49,248 nucleotides of DNA from Bacteroidota bacterium (GCA_023251435.1 JAHEYU010000029.1:17027-66274); one strand, 5' to 3'; counted from the stretch's first letter, positions 24,098 to 33,462 are shown. Notes: generated from the sequence alone by a model not told the origin. Numbers and translations: made by a program.

Positions 24098-24186
24098 GAT
24101 AAATATAAAAACTCTTCCCCAAAGCACTTTGATTCCGGGAAAGAGTTTTCATAAAAATATCAATTTGCAAACAGTTGGTTTGTAAA
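24098..24186 (-). repeat. 88-bp two-hairpin element, copy 3
   Basis: Minus strand: CAACTGTTTGCAAATTG, ATATTTTTATG, AAAACTCTTTCCCGG paired with GGGGAAGAGTTTT and TATATTTATC. The inner loop has its own CAAAG/CTTTG pairing instead of GAAAT/ATTTC of copy 1. It is located between the S9 peptidase stop and the pyruvate kinase start. Confidence 0.75.
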
Positions 24187-24258
24187 TGACTTAAAAACAA
24201 GTGAGGGCTTCACTTTTGGAGTGAAACCCTGACTGATCTGTTGCTGCAATAAAATGCT

Positions 24259-26298
24259 TTATTTCGCTTCGGCAGGTGCTAGCTGAACAGTTGAAACATC
24301 GACTGTAATTTCACCTAAGCGGGTGGCAACTTCAGGTTTCATGCTTTCCTGGAATCGTCCGCCAAGGTGTTTGGCCAAAAACTTTTCGGCTGATGCCAGC
24401 ATGGCCATATTGTTTACCGGACGTGCAAAGCCATGACCTTCGTCGGGGGCAACAATGTATTCCACCGGAAAACCTCTTTCGCGCAGGGCAATTACAATCT
24501 GATCCGATTCTGCTTTATTCACACGCGGGTCGTTTGCTCCTTGAACAACAAGCAATGCGGACTTGATTTTATCGGCTGAATTTAAAGGCGATTGTCTTTC
24601 GAGCTGTGCTTTTCCTTCAGGAGTATTTGGGTCGCCCATGCGTATATGGAAAACTACACGACCGGCTTCCCAGTATGGTGGAATAGAATTCAGCAAAGTA
24701 ATCAGGTTCGACGGACCAACAATCGATACACCACAGGCATACACATCAGGAGTAAAAGCCACTCCGGCCAGTGTTGCATATCCGCCATACGATCCGCCCA
24801 TAATTCCGATCCTGGTCGAGTCCGCAATTCCTTCTTTAATCAGGTATTTAACTCCCCAGGTTATATCGTCCTGCATCTTTTCGCCCCATTGGTTGTTTCC
24901 TGCATTCAGGAATTTCTTGCCATATCCGGTTGATGATCTGAAATTTGGAGCCAGAACGGCGTAACCGCGGTTGGCAAGAAACTGCGCGTATGAATTATAT
25001 CCCCATCCGTCGCGTGCCCATGGGCCACCATGAGGAAATACAACGACCGGCAGATTTTTCGGTTCAAGACCTTTGGGTAAGGTCAAAAATGCCGGAATTT
25101 CCAGTCCATCAGACGATTTATAGCTGATAGCCTTCATTTCAGACAGATCGGCCACCGGAATATTTGGCCGCGGACGATACTGAAAAGTGAGCTTTTTGGT
25201 GGTGCGGTCAAACAAATAAGTAGAGCCCGGATCGACATCGGCTGAAGCGCTTAGCATCCAGTAGTTTTCGTCGGTGGTTGATGAGGAAAAATAAACATCT
25301 GTGTTAGGCAATTCTTTCTTAATCAGGTTATAATCTTCTTCAAAGCTTTTATCCTTCCAGTAAATCCGGTTGCGCTCATCTTCATACGAAGTATAAATAA
25401 TCTCTTTGCTTTTATCCGAGATAAACACATTTCCGAGGTCCACTCTTTTTAACGGGTCGCTTTCCACCACTTCTTCCTGAAGTGTTTCCGGATCAAAAAG
25501 AATCAACTGCGAAAGATCAATATTGTCGCCTTTATTGGTTTGCATGTAAACCCGCTTATTTTCTTTGTCGAAAGCCAATGGATAAGCTTCTTCAAAAACG
25601 TTCGAAGTATAAATTTTAACCAGTTCTTTGGCATCCACTCTTAAAATATCATTGCTGCCATCGGAATTGGCTCGGTTGGCCAGTCGTAGCTGATCGTTCC
25701 AGTCGAATACCCAACCGGTAATCCGGTCGGTGGCCGAGTTTTGGCGAATCAGCGTTCTTTCGCCTGTTGAAATTTTCATTTTATAAAGGTCGTGCCAGGC
25801 CTTGTCGCGGTCGTTCAGTCCAATATAGATTGCATCCGGATCGGTGTAAGGAATCGCATAAATAAATACCCTGACACCTTTTAAATTGGTCAGGTCTCTG
25901 TTCACCGGAATGTCACTTCCTGCAGCAGGCGCTTCCAGCGGGTCAACAGCATAAATGTTGAAATTTTCGTCGCCGCCTTTGTCTTGCGAATAGAGAATGT
26001 ATTTTCCGTCGCGTGTCCAGAAATAGGAGCGTATTGGTCGGATGGTGTCGGCTGTAATTGGCTTTGCGGCGGTAAAATCCTCTTCAAGTTTCTTAATCCA
26101 GATATTCTGTGTCCCTTTGTAAGGTTTAATGAATGAAATAAATTTCCCGTCAGGAGAGATTTGTCCTCCGGCGATTTCAGGAGCGTCGAAAAGCAGTTCA
26201 CGGTCGATGAGAGGTGGTTGCTCAACTTTTGGAGCTGGAGACTGGCATGCTGCTGCCGTAATTAGCAACACGAAGCTGAAAAACTTTGTAGGTTTCAT
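24259..26298 (-). CDS. S9 family prolyl-oligopeptidase-like lipoprotein
   Basis: A 679-residue secreted peptidase. The lipobox-like LLITAAACQS (about 10-19) suggests a lipoprotein. Residues about 40-370 form a beta-propeller of repeated D-G-K blades (SPDGKFISFI, TRDGKYILYS). The peptidase domain is at about 390-640: catalytic Ser in GGSYGGYAT, Asp in GANDPRVN and His in DEGHGFAR. Such enzymes trim oligopeptides in the periplasm. The last 25 residues, rich in valine and threonine, extend past the family end. It is a single gene with a hairpin element on the downstream side. Confidence 0.92.
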   Translation of the reverse strand: MKPTKFFSFVLLITAAACQSPAPKVEQPPLIDRELLFDAPEIAGGQISPDGKFISFIKPYKGTQNIWIKKLEEDFTAAKPITADTIRPIRSYFWTRDGKYILYSQDKGGDENFNIYAVDPLEAPAAGSDIPVNRDLTNLKGVRVFIYAIPYTDPDAIYIGLNDRDKAWHDLYKMKISTGERTLIRQNSATDRITGWVFDWNDQLRLANRANSDGSNDILRVDAKELVKIYTSNVFEEAYPLAFDKENKRVYMQTNKGDNIDLSQLILFDPETLQEEVVESDPLKRVDLGNVFISDKSKEIIYTSYEDERNRIYWKDKSFEEDYNLIKKELPNTDVYFSSSTTDENYWMLSASADVDPGSTYLFDRTTKKLTFQYRPRPNIPVADLSEMKAISYKSSDGLEIPAFLTLPKGLEPKNLPVVVFPHGGPWARDGWGYNSYAQFLANRGYAVLAPNFRSSTGYGKKFLNAGNNQWGEKMQDDITWGVKYLIKEGIADSTRIGIMGGSYGGYATLAGVAFTPDVYACGVSIVGPSNLITLLNSIPPYWEAGRVVFHIRMGDPNTPEGKAQLERQSPLNSADKIKSALLVVQGANDPRVNKAESDQIVIALRERGFPVEYIVAPDEGHGFARPVNNMAMLASAEKFLAKHLGGRFQESMKPEVATRLGEITVDVSTVQLAPAEAK

Positions 26299-26399
26299 TG
26301 GCGAACAATTTAAGTGATTGGTAAATAACTATTTCGATAAATAACAGCAACTTGATTCATTTTGTTTATGGTTATACCAAATGCATTCTTCAATTGCTG

Positions 26400-28373
26400 T
26401 TAAGTATAAATTCTGCGGACTATTGCCCCGGAAAAATCGTTCATAAGCTTCTTTACCTGTGCAGGTTTCGCATCCTTTGACTGGCTTTGCGACTTACCTG
26501 CAATTTTCTCCAGTACCTGAATCAAATGATCGACATCGCTTTCGCTGTTTCCGATACCCAGACTTACTCTTGCTACTCCGGGCAGAGATAATTTGGGGAA
26601 GAAAGTCACAATTAGTTTCTGAAATTTTTCCAGACCAGGTCCAACATGAAGAATGTGCTTAACAATGATATGCGCGCAATGGCAACCGGTCCGGACTCCA
26701 ATTCCACCATAGAGGGCGAGCTCTTTACCTACCAGAGTTGCCATTTTACTCTTTGATGCGAATGAAATCACACCCACTTTATTTGAGAATCCTGATGATT
26801 CAGGATCTTTAATTCCATAAATTTCCAGACCTTCAATTTGTGACATGCCCCGTAAAGCCATAGCGGTCAAAGCCTGTTCATCCTCCTGAATGACGTCCAT
26901 TCCAATTCGTTGCATCAGTACAAGTGCCTTTCCCAGAGCAGCAATACCACCCGCATTTTCTTCTCCGGAAGTTCTGATTAAATCGAGTTCTTCGGTATTA
27001 AATTTCAGCAGTCCTTTTCGTGCTACCAGCATTCCGCTGCCGAATGGTGCATATACTTTATGGGCCGAAAAGGCCAGATAATCAATGCCACACTGTTCCA
27101 TGTTAACCTTTCGGTGGGCGACCAGCTGTGCGGCATCAACCAGCAGTCGCGCACCATGCTGATGTACCATCCGGCTGATTTCCTCCAGATTGTTGCAAAC
27201 GCCCAGAACATTCGATGCTCCATTCACAGCCACCAGCCTGATGCGTTTTGCTCCGAACAAAGCTTTCTGATTGTACGCTGTCAGAAGCTTTTCGAGCTCG
27301 TTTAAATCCGCAAAGCCTCGATCGTTCACCGCAAGTGTGACCAGCGAACAATTGGGTATTATTCGCCAGGGCAGATCATTCGACGAATGTTCAGAAAGTG
27401 TGTTGACGACAACAGTCTCTGTCGTGTCATCCGCTTCCCGGCTCAAACTTTCTGATACCAGGTTAATGGCTTCGGTGGCGTTGGAAGTAAAGATCATATC
27501 ATATTCTGCCAGAGGTGCTCCCAGAAATCCGGAGCAAATGGATTTAACCTCCTGAATGATTTCTTGCTTTATTTGTTCGGGTTGGCGATATGCCTGTTGA
27601 AACGCTTTCCAAACTGCGGTAAAGGTTGGAGTGCTTGCACTGTTGTCAAGATTAATGAATGTTCGCAGACCTTCAGTTGTTGGAACCTGCACACCCCGAC
27701 CAATAAGGGTTTTCCGAAGTTCGTCCAGCAGTTTCCTGCCAGAGAATTTTTCGAGTTCGTCGTGGTAAAGTATTTCGGAAGCTGTCAGCTTTTCAGCTGG
27801 TGTATTCTGGAAGATGTCTTTTCCGGAAAACTTTATCATTTGCAGTGCCTTGGCAAATGCAATGATGTTAATAATGGCAGGCGTACCTGCTTCGAATTTG
27901 TCGGGCGATCTGGCCCATATTATCCAATCTTTGGATATGAGTCTGGCAGTTCCTCCACCAGCATGAAACGGAATACCTTTGGGCAACTTGTTCCGTTTTA
28001 CTGCCAATGCGGTAACGCCCAATGAAAGTCCGAAATCCTGACTCGATATCGTTCGATAGCTTTCGGACTGAAGTTGCTGAATGAATACTTTTGCTCTTCG
28101 GGGCGACAAAAAGATGACCACATAGTTGCCTTTATTCAGCCCCAGGTATTCCAAAACAATTTCCCTGGCCTGCTCAAATAATTGCGTGGTAACCATCGAG
28201 AAATGCCCACTTCCCCGGTGAACATTGGAATAGGTCTCTAATGCTGAAAATATTCCACACTCAAGCTCTGTAAATGCATCAGTTATTTTACTATCCAAAG
28301 GAACTGGTTTTTCAACTTCATTGAGCTGAAGGACATCCGATGTTCCGAATTCTGTGGAAAAAACCTCGTTCAT
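26400..28373 (-). CDS. Two-part class V aminotransferase (cysteine desulfurase-like) fusion
   Basis: A 657-residue PLP enzyme. The C-terminal 410 residues form a full class V fold: FINLDNSASTPT, NATEAINLVSESL, DAAQLVAHRKVNM, and the PLP Lys in YLAFSAHKVYAPFGSGML, followed by HCAHIIVKH. The first ~240 residues look like a partial class V domain lacking its own Lys (GGGTARLISKDW, then EAGTPAIINIIAFAKAL). It could act as a cysteine desulfurase or related lyase; partners are not adjacent. The ATG is immediately preceded by the shared leader element. Confidence 0.82.
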   Translation of the reverse strand: MNEVFSTEFGTSDVLQLNEVEKPVPLDSKITDAFTELECGIFSALETYSNVHRGSGHFSMVTTQLFEQAREIVLEYLGLNKGNYVVIFLSPRRAKVFIQQLQSESYRTISSQDFGLSLGVTALAVKRNKLPKGIPFHAGGGTARLISKDWIIWARSPDKFEAGTPAIINIIAFAKALQMIKFSGKDIFQNTPAEKLTASEILYHDELEKFSGRKLLDELRKTLIGRGVQVPTTEGLRTFINLDNSASTPTFTAVWKAFQQAYRQPEQIKQEIIQEVKSICSGFLGAPLAEYDMIFTSNATEAINLVSESLSREADDTTETVVVNTLSEHSSNDLPWRIIPNCSLVTLAVNDRGFADLNELEKLLTAYNQKALFGAKRIRLVAVNGASNVLGVCNNLEEISRMVHQHGARLLVDAAQLVAHRKVNMEQCGIDYLAFSAHKVYAPFGSGMLVARKGLLKFNTEELDLIRTSGEENAGGIAALGKALVLMQRIGMDVIQEDEQALTAMALRGMSQIEGLEIYGIKDPESSGFSNKVGVISFASKSKMATLVGKELALYGGIGVRTGCHCAHIIVKHILHVGPGLEKFQKLIVTFFPKLSLPGVARVSLGIGNSESDVDHLIQVLEKIAGKSQSQSKDAKPAQVKKLMNDFSGAIVRRIYT

Positions 28374-28472
28374 ATGTTTATATTTTGATTTTTAATTGCC
28401 AATTGGAACCCACCATCCGCCAACTGGCGGGCCATACTCCTGTGTGAGTAGTATTTCTCATGGCTCGTTTCA
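28374..28472 (-). promoter_or_regulatory. Conserved 5' leader element, copy 2
   Basis: Minus-strand order: ATGAAACGAGCC, TACTCACACAGGAGTA hairpin, CCGCCAGTTGGCGG hairpin, GTTCCA, CAATTAAAAA, TATAAACATATG (ATG is the start). Copy 1 is at 16601-16690. The first hairpin has a compensating change (T-G to A-T) between copies. Confidence 0.6.
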
Positions 28473-28493
28473 TTTTGTTTGAATCCATTTTAA

Positions 28494-28580
28494 TTATTCC
28501 GCTTCAAACCTCTCAATCACCAGTCCAACCCGCTCTTTGATTTCTTCAGGAGTAGGGTTTAATTCTTTGGCCGAAGTGAA
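28494..28580 (-). pseudogene. Duplicated 3' end of crtB
   Basis: On the minus strand this reads KFTSAKELNPTPEEIKERVG, then LVIERFEAE and stop, nearly the C-terminus of the crtB product (FTSKELNPTWQEIKERVGQ...). No start is present and it begins immediately after the DUF6064 stop codon. It indicates a past tandem duplication or insertion of the DUF6064 gene into a second crtB copy. Confidence 0.85.
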
Positions 28581-28581
28581 T

Positions 28582-29199
28582 TTATGTTCCAATCGCTTTG
28601 AAGGACAACAGGTATTTAGTTAGAAGTGCGACTGTGCCAAAAACGAGAAAAAGATCCAGATAAACAGCAAGTTTAAGCACTCCAAAAATTCCATAAAATA
28701 AGCCAAATATAATCAAGGTCAAAGTGATAGGATGAGATCCGAATCCATTGTACAGCAATACAAATCCTATCAAAATTGAAAGTGTTGGGCAAGGAATTAA
28801 TCCAACAGGTGATGCATACAAGTATTTAAAGACCGAATTGGCTTCAGTGAAATGCGGATAAATTAGTCCAAATACGATCATCAGTATGCCGGTTACAACA
28901 AAAGGCATTTGTGAAATATTTACTTTTTGGCTTGAAGCTTGTACTCCAAAAAACAAAATCAAAATTGCTAAAATGGAGAAAAGTGTTCCATTAAAAGGAT
29001 TTCCGGATAACCAGGCGAAAACTGCAACTGAAAGAACAGGTGCGCTGATGAATAGGATAAATAATTCATTGGAAGGTTTCCATTTGGCAATTAATGCAAT
29101 TATTAAGACATAAAAAACTACATGCCAGATAATGGAGTACATTGAATATTCATTGACAATCGCTTGCAGTCCACTTATAATTTCCTGTGATTTTAGCAT
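28582..29199 (-). CDS. DUF6064-like membrane protein
   Basis: A 205-residue protein with about six transmembrane segments (LFILFISAPVLSVAVFAWL, GILMIVFGLIYPH). The PVGLIPCPTLSILIGFVLL segment (about 130-148) is characteristic of DUF6064. Function is unknown. It is inserted between crtB (76 bp upstream) and the crtB 3' remnant, and its stop codon sits exactly at the remnant border. Confidence 0.7.
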   Translation of the reverse strand: MLKSQEIISGLQAIVNEYSMYSIIWHVVFYVLIIALIAKWKPSNELFILFISAPVLSVAVFAWLSGNPFNGTLFSILAILILFFGVQASSQKVNISQMPFVVTGILMIVFGLIYPHFTEANSVFKYLYASPVGLIPCPTLSILIGFVLLYNGFGSHPITLTLIIFGLFYGIFGVLKLAVYLDLFLVFGTVALLTKYLLSFKAIGT

Positions 29200-29274
29200 A
29201 ACATTTAAGTTTTAGAAATTATTGTTAAACGATATCATTGCTGTTTGCCAATAGAATAAAAAAAAGCTTCAGCA

Positions 29275-30222
29275 TTATTCGGCCTCAAACCGCTCAATCA
29301 CTTGTCCAACCCTTTCTTTGATTTCCTGCCAGGTGGGATTTAATTCTTTGGAAGTGAAGGTTCCGTTATCGATGTCGATGCGCTCAAAAACCATAAGGTA
29401 AAGCGCAAAAATGATTTCGAGGCTCAACTGACCGCGGGGCTCAACTAATGGCCTGATTTCCTGAATCATTTCGTAGGTTTTCAGACGGTAAAAATCGGCC
29501 ACTTCGTACAAATCACGAATCAGGCTGCGGAAACCGTCGGTTATTTGTCCGCCTTTGGCCATAAACAACAATTGCTGGCGGTTCATGCCGTATTTGGCAA
29601 TCAAATCGTCCGGAAAATAATTCAGGTTGTTGAGGTGATCTTTCTGGAAATCGCGGATAATGTGCACGAGGTAACTAAAAATGGCGCAAGGTGTTGCAAC
29701 CCTTTTAACATCGAAAACCGGTGGCAGATATTGACCGTCTTTCCGGGTCAGTCCGCACAAATGCACAAATATGGAAGCCGGAGCCACCGAAGCGCCACCT
29801 GCATAATCGATAAACCCCTGAAGTGTCGGGAATCCGTCGTGGTAAATATCGTAAATCATCGATTTGGCAAAGGCTTCGAGTGGCCAGAACGGAATGCTAA
29901 ACCGATCAACCGTTTCAATGAGTTCAGCCTGAAGCGGATTGTTCTGCGAGGCTTCGGCAATCGTATTAATCCAGCGGTAAACATCGGCTTCGAACTGCGC
30001 CTGATTTTCAGGAGCAATGGTGACGTGCTCTGTTTTGTAATCGTCGATCAGATCGTCGATGGCCCGCATAAATTTGTAGCAGTTTTTTGCAGCCTGATAG
30101 CGTTCCTTGTCCCAGAAATGGGCAGCAATCAGTATATTGGGGTGATCGACAATTTTCTCAAAATCGATGGAATCGAAAATTTGATAGTACAGATCGGTTT
30201 GGGTTAGAACTGTTGTTTCCAT
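29275..30222 (-). CDS. crtB: Phytoene/squalene synthase family protein
   Basis: This 315-residue head-to-head prenyl synthase condenses two geranylgeranyl diphosphates to phytoene (or FPP to squalene-like products). The first aspartate motif is RAIDDLIDDY (about 50-59) and the second is LVHIIRDFQKD (about 188-198). YAGGASVAPASIFVHL is the signature region. It follows crtI by 30 bp on the same strand, which makes phytoene the likely product and carotenoid synthesis the pathway. Cyclase or hydroxylase genes are not in the window. Confidence 0.92.
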   Translation of the reverse strand: METTVLTQTDLYYQIFDSIDFEKIVDHPNILIAAHFWDKERYQAAKNCYKFMRAIDDLIDDYKTEHVTIAPENQAQFEADVYRWINTIAEASQNNPLQAELIETVDRFSIPFWPLEAFAKSMIYDIYHDGFPTLQGFIDYAGGASVAPASIFVHLCGLTRKDGQYLPPVFDVKRVATPCAIFSYLVHIIRDFQKDHLNNLNYFPDDLIAKYGMNRQQLLFMAKGGQITDGFRSLIRDLYEVADFYRLKTYEMIQEIRPLVEPRGQLSLEIIFALYLMVFERIDIDNGTFTSKELNPTWQEIKERVGQVIERFEAE

Positions 30223-30252
30223 GTTAATATTTACGATTGGACGATTTACTAT

Positions 30253-31761
30253 TTACAATTTTGTTGAGACCTGCATTTTTGCATCATTTAAAATGCGTTC
30301 TGTGGTTAATTTCGCTCCCAAAAGCACCAACGGGACACCGTTTCCGGGATGCGTACTTCCTCCGGCGAAATACAAATTTCGATATTTTTTGTGTTGGTTG
30401 TGCGGACGAAAATACCCCATTTGAAAAATGGTATGTCCAAGGCTTCCAAACACAGAACCATGCGTCACATTGCAGGTTTTTTTCCAGGTTTTTGGCAGGT
30501 AGCAGACTTCGAATTTAAGGTGTTCTTCAATGTCATCCAGTCCGGCTTCTTTCAGTCGGCTGATCACTCCGGCACGCGCAGTTTGCTTCAGTTTTTTCCA
30601 GTCCTGATCGTAATTCGCATCCAGGTGTGCCACGGGAACAATCACCGACAGGGTGTCGTGATTTTCAGGAGCAGCCGATTGGTCGCTTCGAACCGGCGCA
30701 TGAATGTAAAAACTCGGGTTGTCGGACAGTGATTTTTCCTTGAAAATTTTGTTCAGCCCGTCTTTGTACGGATCGTTCAGGAAAACGCTGTGATGATCGA
30801 GTTGCGGATAAACTTTATCGAGTCCCCAGTGAAACACGATGGCCGAGCACGAATATTTTCGCTTTTTCAATCGGTCGGCGGCTTCCTTGTCGGGCAGCAA
30901 TTCCTTGTAAACGTAGGGCAAATCGGCGTTGGCAATCACCAGATCGGCATCGATCCTTGTTCCGTCTTCCAGCAAAATCCCTTCGGCTTTTGTGCCGTTC
31001 AAAATGATTTTTTCGATCGGTGATTTGTAATGAAACTGCACACCCAAACTGATGGCTTTCTCAAGCAACTTTTCAACAATCCGGTGCATCCCGCCTTTCG
31101 GGAACAGCGCTCCCTCGGCAATTTCGGCTCCGGGCAGCATTGAAAAAAATGCAGGTGCCTGATACGGATTCTGGCCTACGTAAATGTTCTGAAATGTAAA
31201 CGCCATTCGAAGGTGCGGATCTTTAAAAAAACGCTTGATGTAGTCGGTGTGAAATATCCAGACTTTCAGTTTCAGGAGCAATCTCATGCTTTTTAGATTG
31301 ACAAACTGGAACAAATGATCGAAATTTTTGCCCAGTAAATCGTTCATCGACAGCTTGAAAAACCCGTAACCTTCCTTCACATATTCCTGAAATTTCGGGA
31401 AACTGCCCGGTTCGATGGCTTCCAGTTGAGCTTTCATTTTTTCAGGATTGCGGGTAAACGCAAAATCGCTTCCGTCGCTGAAAAACAGTTTGTAAACCGG
31501 TTCGAGCGAGGTAGTTTCCAAATCCTTTTCCAGATCGATTCCCAGTTCCGACAAAACCTGCTTGTAAAGCGACGGCATCAGTAAAATGGTGGCACCCAAG
31601 TCGAAACGGTGTCCGTCCTGAATCATTTGTCCGCAGCGGCCTCCTGGATTGGCATTTTTTTCATAAACTTCAACGTCATACCCGTTTTGGGCAAGAAAGG
31701 CAGCGGTGGCAATTCCGCCAACTCCCGCTCCGATGATTACCGCTTTTTTCTGTGTTTGCAT
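30253..31761 (-). CDS. crtI: Phytoene desaturase (CrtI family)
   Basis: A 502-residue FAD-dependent desaturase. The N-terminal Rossmann VIIGAGVGGIATAAFLAQNGYDVEVYEKNANPGGRCG binds FAD, and the C-terminal NLYFAGGSTHPGNGVPLVLLGAK is the family end. It desaturates phytoene to lycopene-like carotenoids. It is the first gene of the crtI-crtB pair. A twin-hairpin repeat (31867-31912) lies upstream. Confidence 0.95.
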   Translation of the reverse strand: MQTQKKAVIIGAGVGGIATAAFLAQNGYDVEVYEKNANPGGRCGQMIQDGHRFDLGATILLMPSLYKQVLSELGIDLEKDLETTSLEPVYKLFFSDGSDFAFTRNPEKMKAQLEAIEPGSFPKFQEYVKEGYGFFKLSMNDLLGKNFDHLFQFVNLKSMRLLLKLKVWIFHTDYIKRFFKDPHLRMAFTFQNIYVGQNPYQAPAFFSMLPGAEIAEGALFPKGGMHRIVEKLLEKAISLGVQFHYKSPIEKIILNGTKAEGILLEDGTRIDADLVIANADLPYVYKELLPDKEAADRLKKRKYSCSAIVFHWGLDKVYPQLDHHSVFLNDPYKDGLNKIFKEKSLSDNPSFYIHAPVRSDQSAAPENHDTLSVIVPVAHLDANYDQDWKKLKQTARAGVISRLKEAGLDDIEEHLKFEVCYLPKTWKKTCNVTHGSVFGSLGHTIFQMGYFRPHNQHKKYRNLYFAGGSTHPGNGVPLVLLGAKLTTERILNDAKMQVSTKL

Positions 31762-31866
31762 GGTTTGTGTTTCTGTCGTCTGATTTTTTATGCAATTGCG
31801 TCGGAAACAAGATTCTTACCTTGATTAAAATTTTGCGCCGACGCCAAAAATTATTCTCCTATTTTA

Positions 31867-31912
31867 CCCCGGCTTGAAAGCCGGGGCTACAAATATGCCG
31901 TCCCGAAGGGAC
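31867..31912. repeat. Twin-hairpin element (CCCCGG / GTCCC type)
   Basis: Large hairpin CCCCGGCTTGAAAGCCGGGG (31867-31886), 13-nt linker CTACAAATATGCC, then a 13-bp 5-3-5 palindrome GTCCCGAAGGGAC (31900-31912). It is between crtI and the acetyltransferase gene. The linker matches that at 41482-41494 except for one base. Confidence 0.8.
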
Positions 31913-31921
31913 TATCACTTT

Positions 31922-32461
31922 TTATACCCCAAATTCAGGCGGGAAAACCACCATTCCTGAAACGCCGGACAAAGCATTTTCGGTGAGTTCAACAGCCATA
32001 AATACATCGTCTGAAGGCAATGGTATCAGGGTTTTTATTCCCCAGGTTGAAGCTTTTTTGTAACCAAATCGCGGATAATATTCCGGATGCCCGATCAGGA
32101 TAACCGATTGAAATCCCAAATCCCTGGCTTTTTGATGCCCGGCAACGATTAACTGCCCGCCAATACCCTGTTTTTGAAATTCAGGAAGAACGGAAACCGG
32201 CCCGAGTACCAGCGACTTAAATTGCTGCTGGCCATTATCAATTACCATAGGAGTAAACAAAATGTGTCCGACTAGCTGATTATCGAGTTCGGCAACCAGC
32301 GATAGTTCTGGGATAAAAGTGGGCGCTTTACGCAGCCTGTCAACCAGTTTATCTTCGTCGCCTTCGCTGAAAGGCATGGTTTCGAACGCTTTGGCTGTCA
32401 ATGCAATCACTGCATCGTAATCGGAAGGTACTTCCTGCCGTATTTTTAGTGTTGATGTCAT
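31922..32461 (-). CDS. GNAT family N-acetyltransferase
   Basis: A 179-residue GNAT protein. LGPVSVLPEFQKQGIGGQLIVAGHQKARDLGFQSVILIGHPEYY is the acetyl-CoA core (motif A, Q-x-x-G-I-G). The ILIGHPEYYPRFGYKKA end suits the YhbS-like subgroup. The acceptor substrate is unknown. The start codon overlaps the stop of the upstream reductase gene by one base (TAATG), so translation is coupled. Confidence 0.9.
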   Translation of the reverse strand: MTSTLKIRQEVPSDYDAVIALTAKAFETMPFSEGDEDKLVDRLRKAPTFIPELSLVAELDNQLVGHILFTPMVIDNGQQQFKSLVLGPVSVLPEFQKQGIGGQLIVAGHQKARDLGFQSVILIGHPEYYPRFGYKKASTWGIKTLIPLPSDDVFMAVELTENALSGVSGMVVFPPEFGV

Positions 32462-33396
32462 TATTTTCTGAATGATTTTACCATTTCGTGAATTCCTTGC
32501 TGATAGCTGGTTACCTCGAAATCGGGAAACTGTTTTTTGAATTTCTCAAACGATAGGATGTATTCCGTGTCGTACTGGTAGAGCATTTCACCCAAGTCTT
32601 TAAAGATTGGGATAAAAACTGATAGTATTTTGCGCAGGACAGGCGGCATGAAGCTTGTTTTGAAACTCGTTCCCAATTCCTGGTTGAAAAGTTCGGTTAA
32701 TTCTTCGATGGTAATAGGCTTTCCAACAGGCAGGTGCCATATCTGACCAAAAGTTTCTGGCGCTAAAGCCAGCGAAACCAGCGCCTTTGCATTATCGACA
32801 GTGTTGGCATAGGTGTGTTTTATGCCCGGTTTTACCAGCGATTGTGGTGCTTTGCCTTTCAGCATGTTTTGCAGAAACGAAACGTAAAACTGGCTGTTTA
32901 CCGAGTTTGGTCCATAAAAATCGGCTGACCGGCCAATCACTCCATTCACTTTTTTGTTTTCAAAAGCGTCGAGCAGCAGACCGGCAGTGTGCTTGCGAGC
33001 CACGCCTTTTTTTGAAATGGGTTGTTGTGGGTGATTCTCGTCGAATGGAACTGCAAGTGGTGCAGGGCCATACATGTAAACATTGTCCAGGAAAATCAGG
33101 TTTGCTTTTGCCTGGCTACAGGCATTAATCACGTTTTCCATCATCAGGGGCCAGTGTTTTGCCCAAAGCTTTGCATTGTAAGGAACAGCTGCACAAAGAT
33201 AAACATGCGACGACCCCTCAATGGCCCGCAAAGTTTCCTGTGGGTTAAGCAAATCGGCATTGATTGTTTCAATTTCGGATTTTTTCCCAGAACGTAGCAC
33301 GGCTCTGACATTTAAATTTCTCTTCTGAAGTTCCTGAACCACCGCCATGCCCGAGGCTCCGGAAGCACCCAAAACGGTATGTAACTGATTTCTCAT
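32461..33396 (-). CDS. NAD(P)-dependent sugar epimerase/reductase-like protein
   Basis: A 311-residue Rossmann protein of the extended short-chain family. The start MRNQLHTVLGASGASGMAVV carries the GxxGxxG cofactor motif, and DNVYMYGPA with KGVARKHTA provides the YxxxK-like region in a divergent form. An upstream in-frame start at 33465 is less likely because a promoter box lies at 33463-33470. Members act on nucleotide sugars or flavonoid-like ketones. It shares a TAATG overlap with the acetyltransferase gene. Confidence 0.85.
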   Translation of the reverse strand: MRNQLHTVLGASGASGMAVVQELQKRNLNVRAVLRSGKKSEIETINADLLNPQETLRAIEGSSHVYLCAAVPYNAKLWAKHWPLMMENVINACSQAKANLIFLDNVYMYGPAPLAVPFDENHPQQPISKKGVARKHTAGLLLDAFENKKVNGVIGRSADFYGPNSVNSQFYVSFLQNMLKGKAPQSLVKPGIKHTYANTVDNAKALVSLALAPETFGQIWHLPVGKPITIEELTELFNQELGTSFKTSFMPPVLRKILSVFIPIFKDLGEMLYQYDTEYILSFEKFKKQFPDFEVTSYQQGIHEMVKSFRK

Positions 33397-33462
33397 TTTG
33401 TATCGATTGTTTGGTAAATCTTTTCCCAAGTTCAGAAAAACTGACGTTGAGTAATTACCGTA

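Noticed and set aside
28374-28472. Similarity to group II intron domain V (GAGCC... hairpin)
   Set aside because: The catalytic AGC triad and bulge geometry are missing and no maturase or intron end is near.
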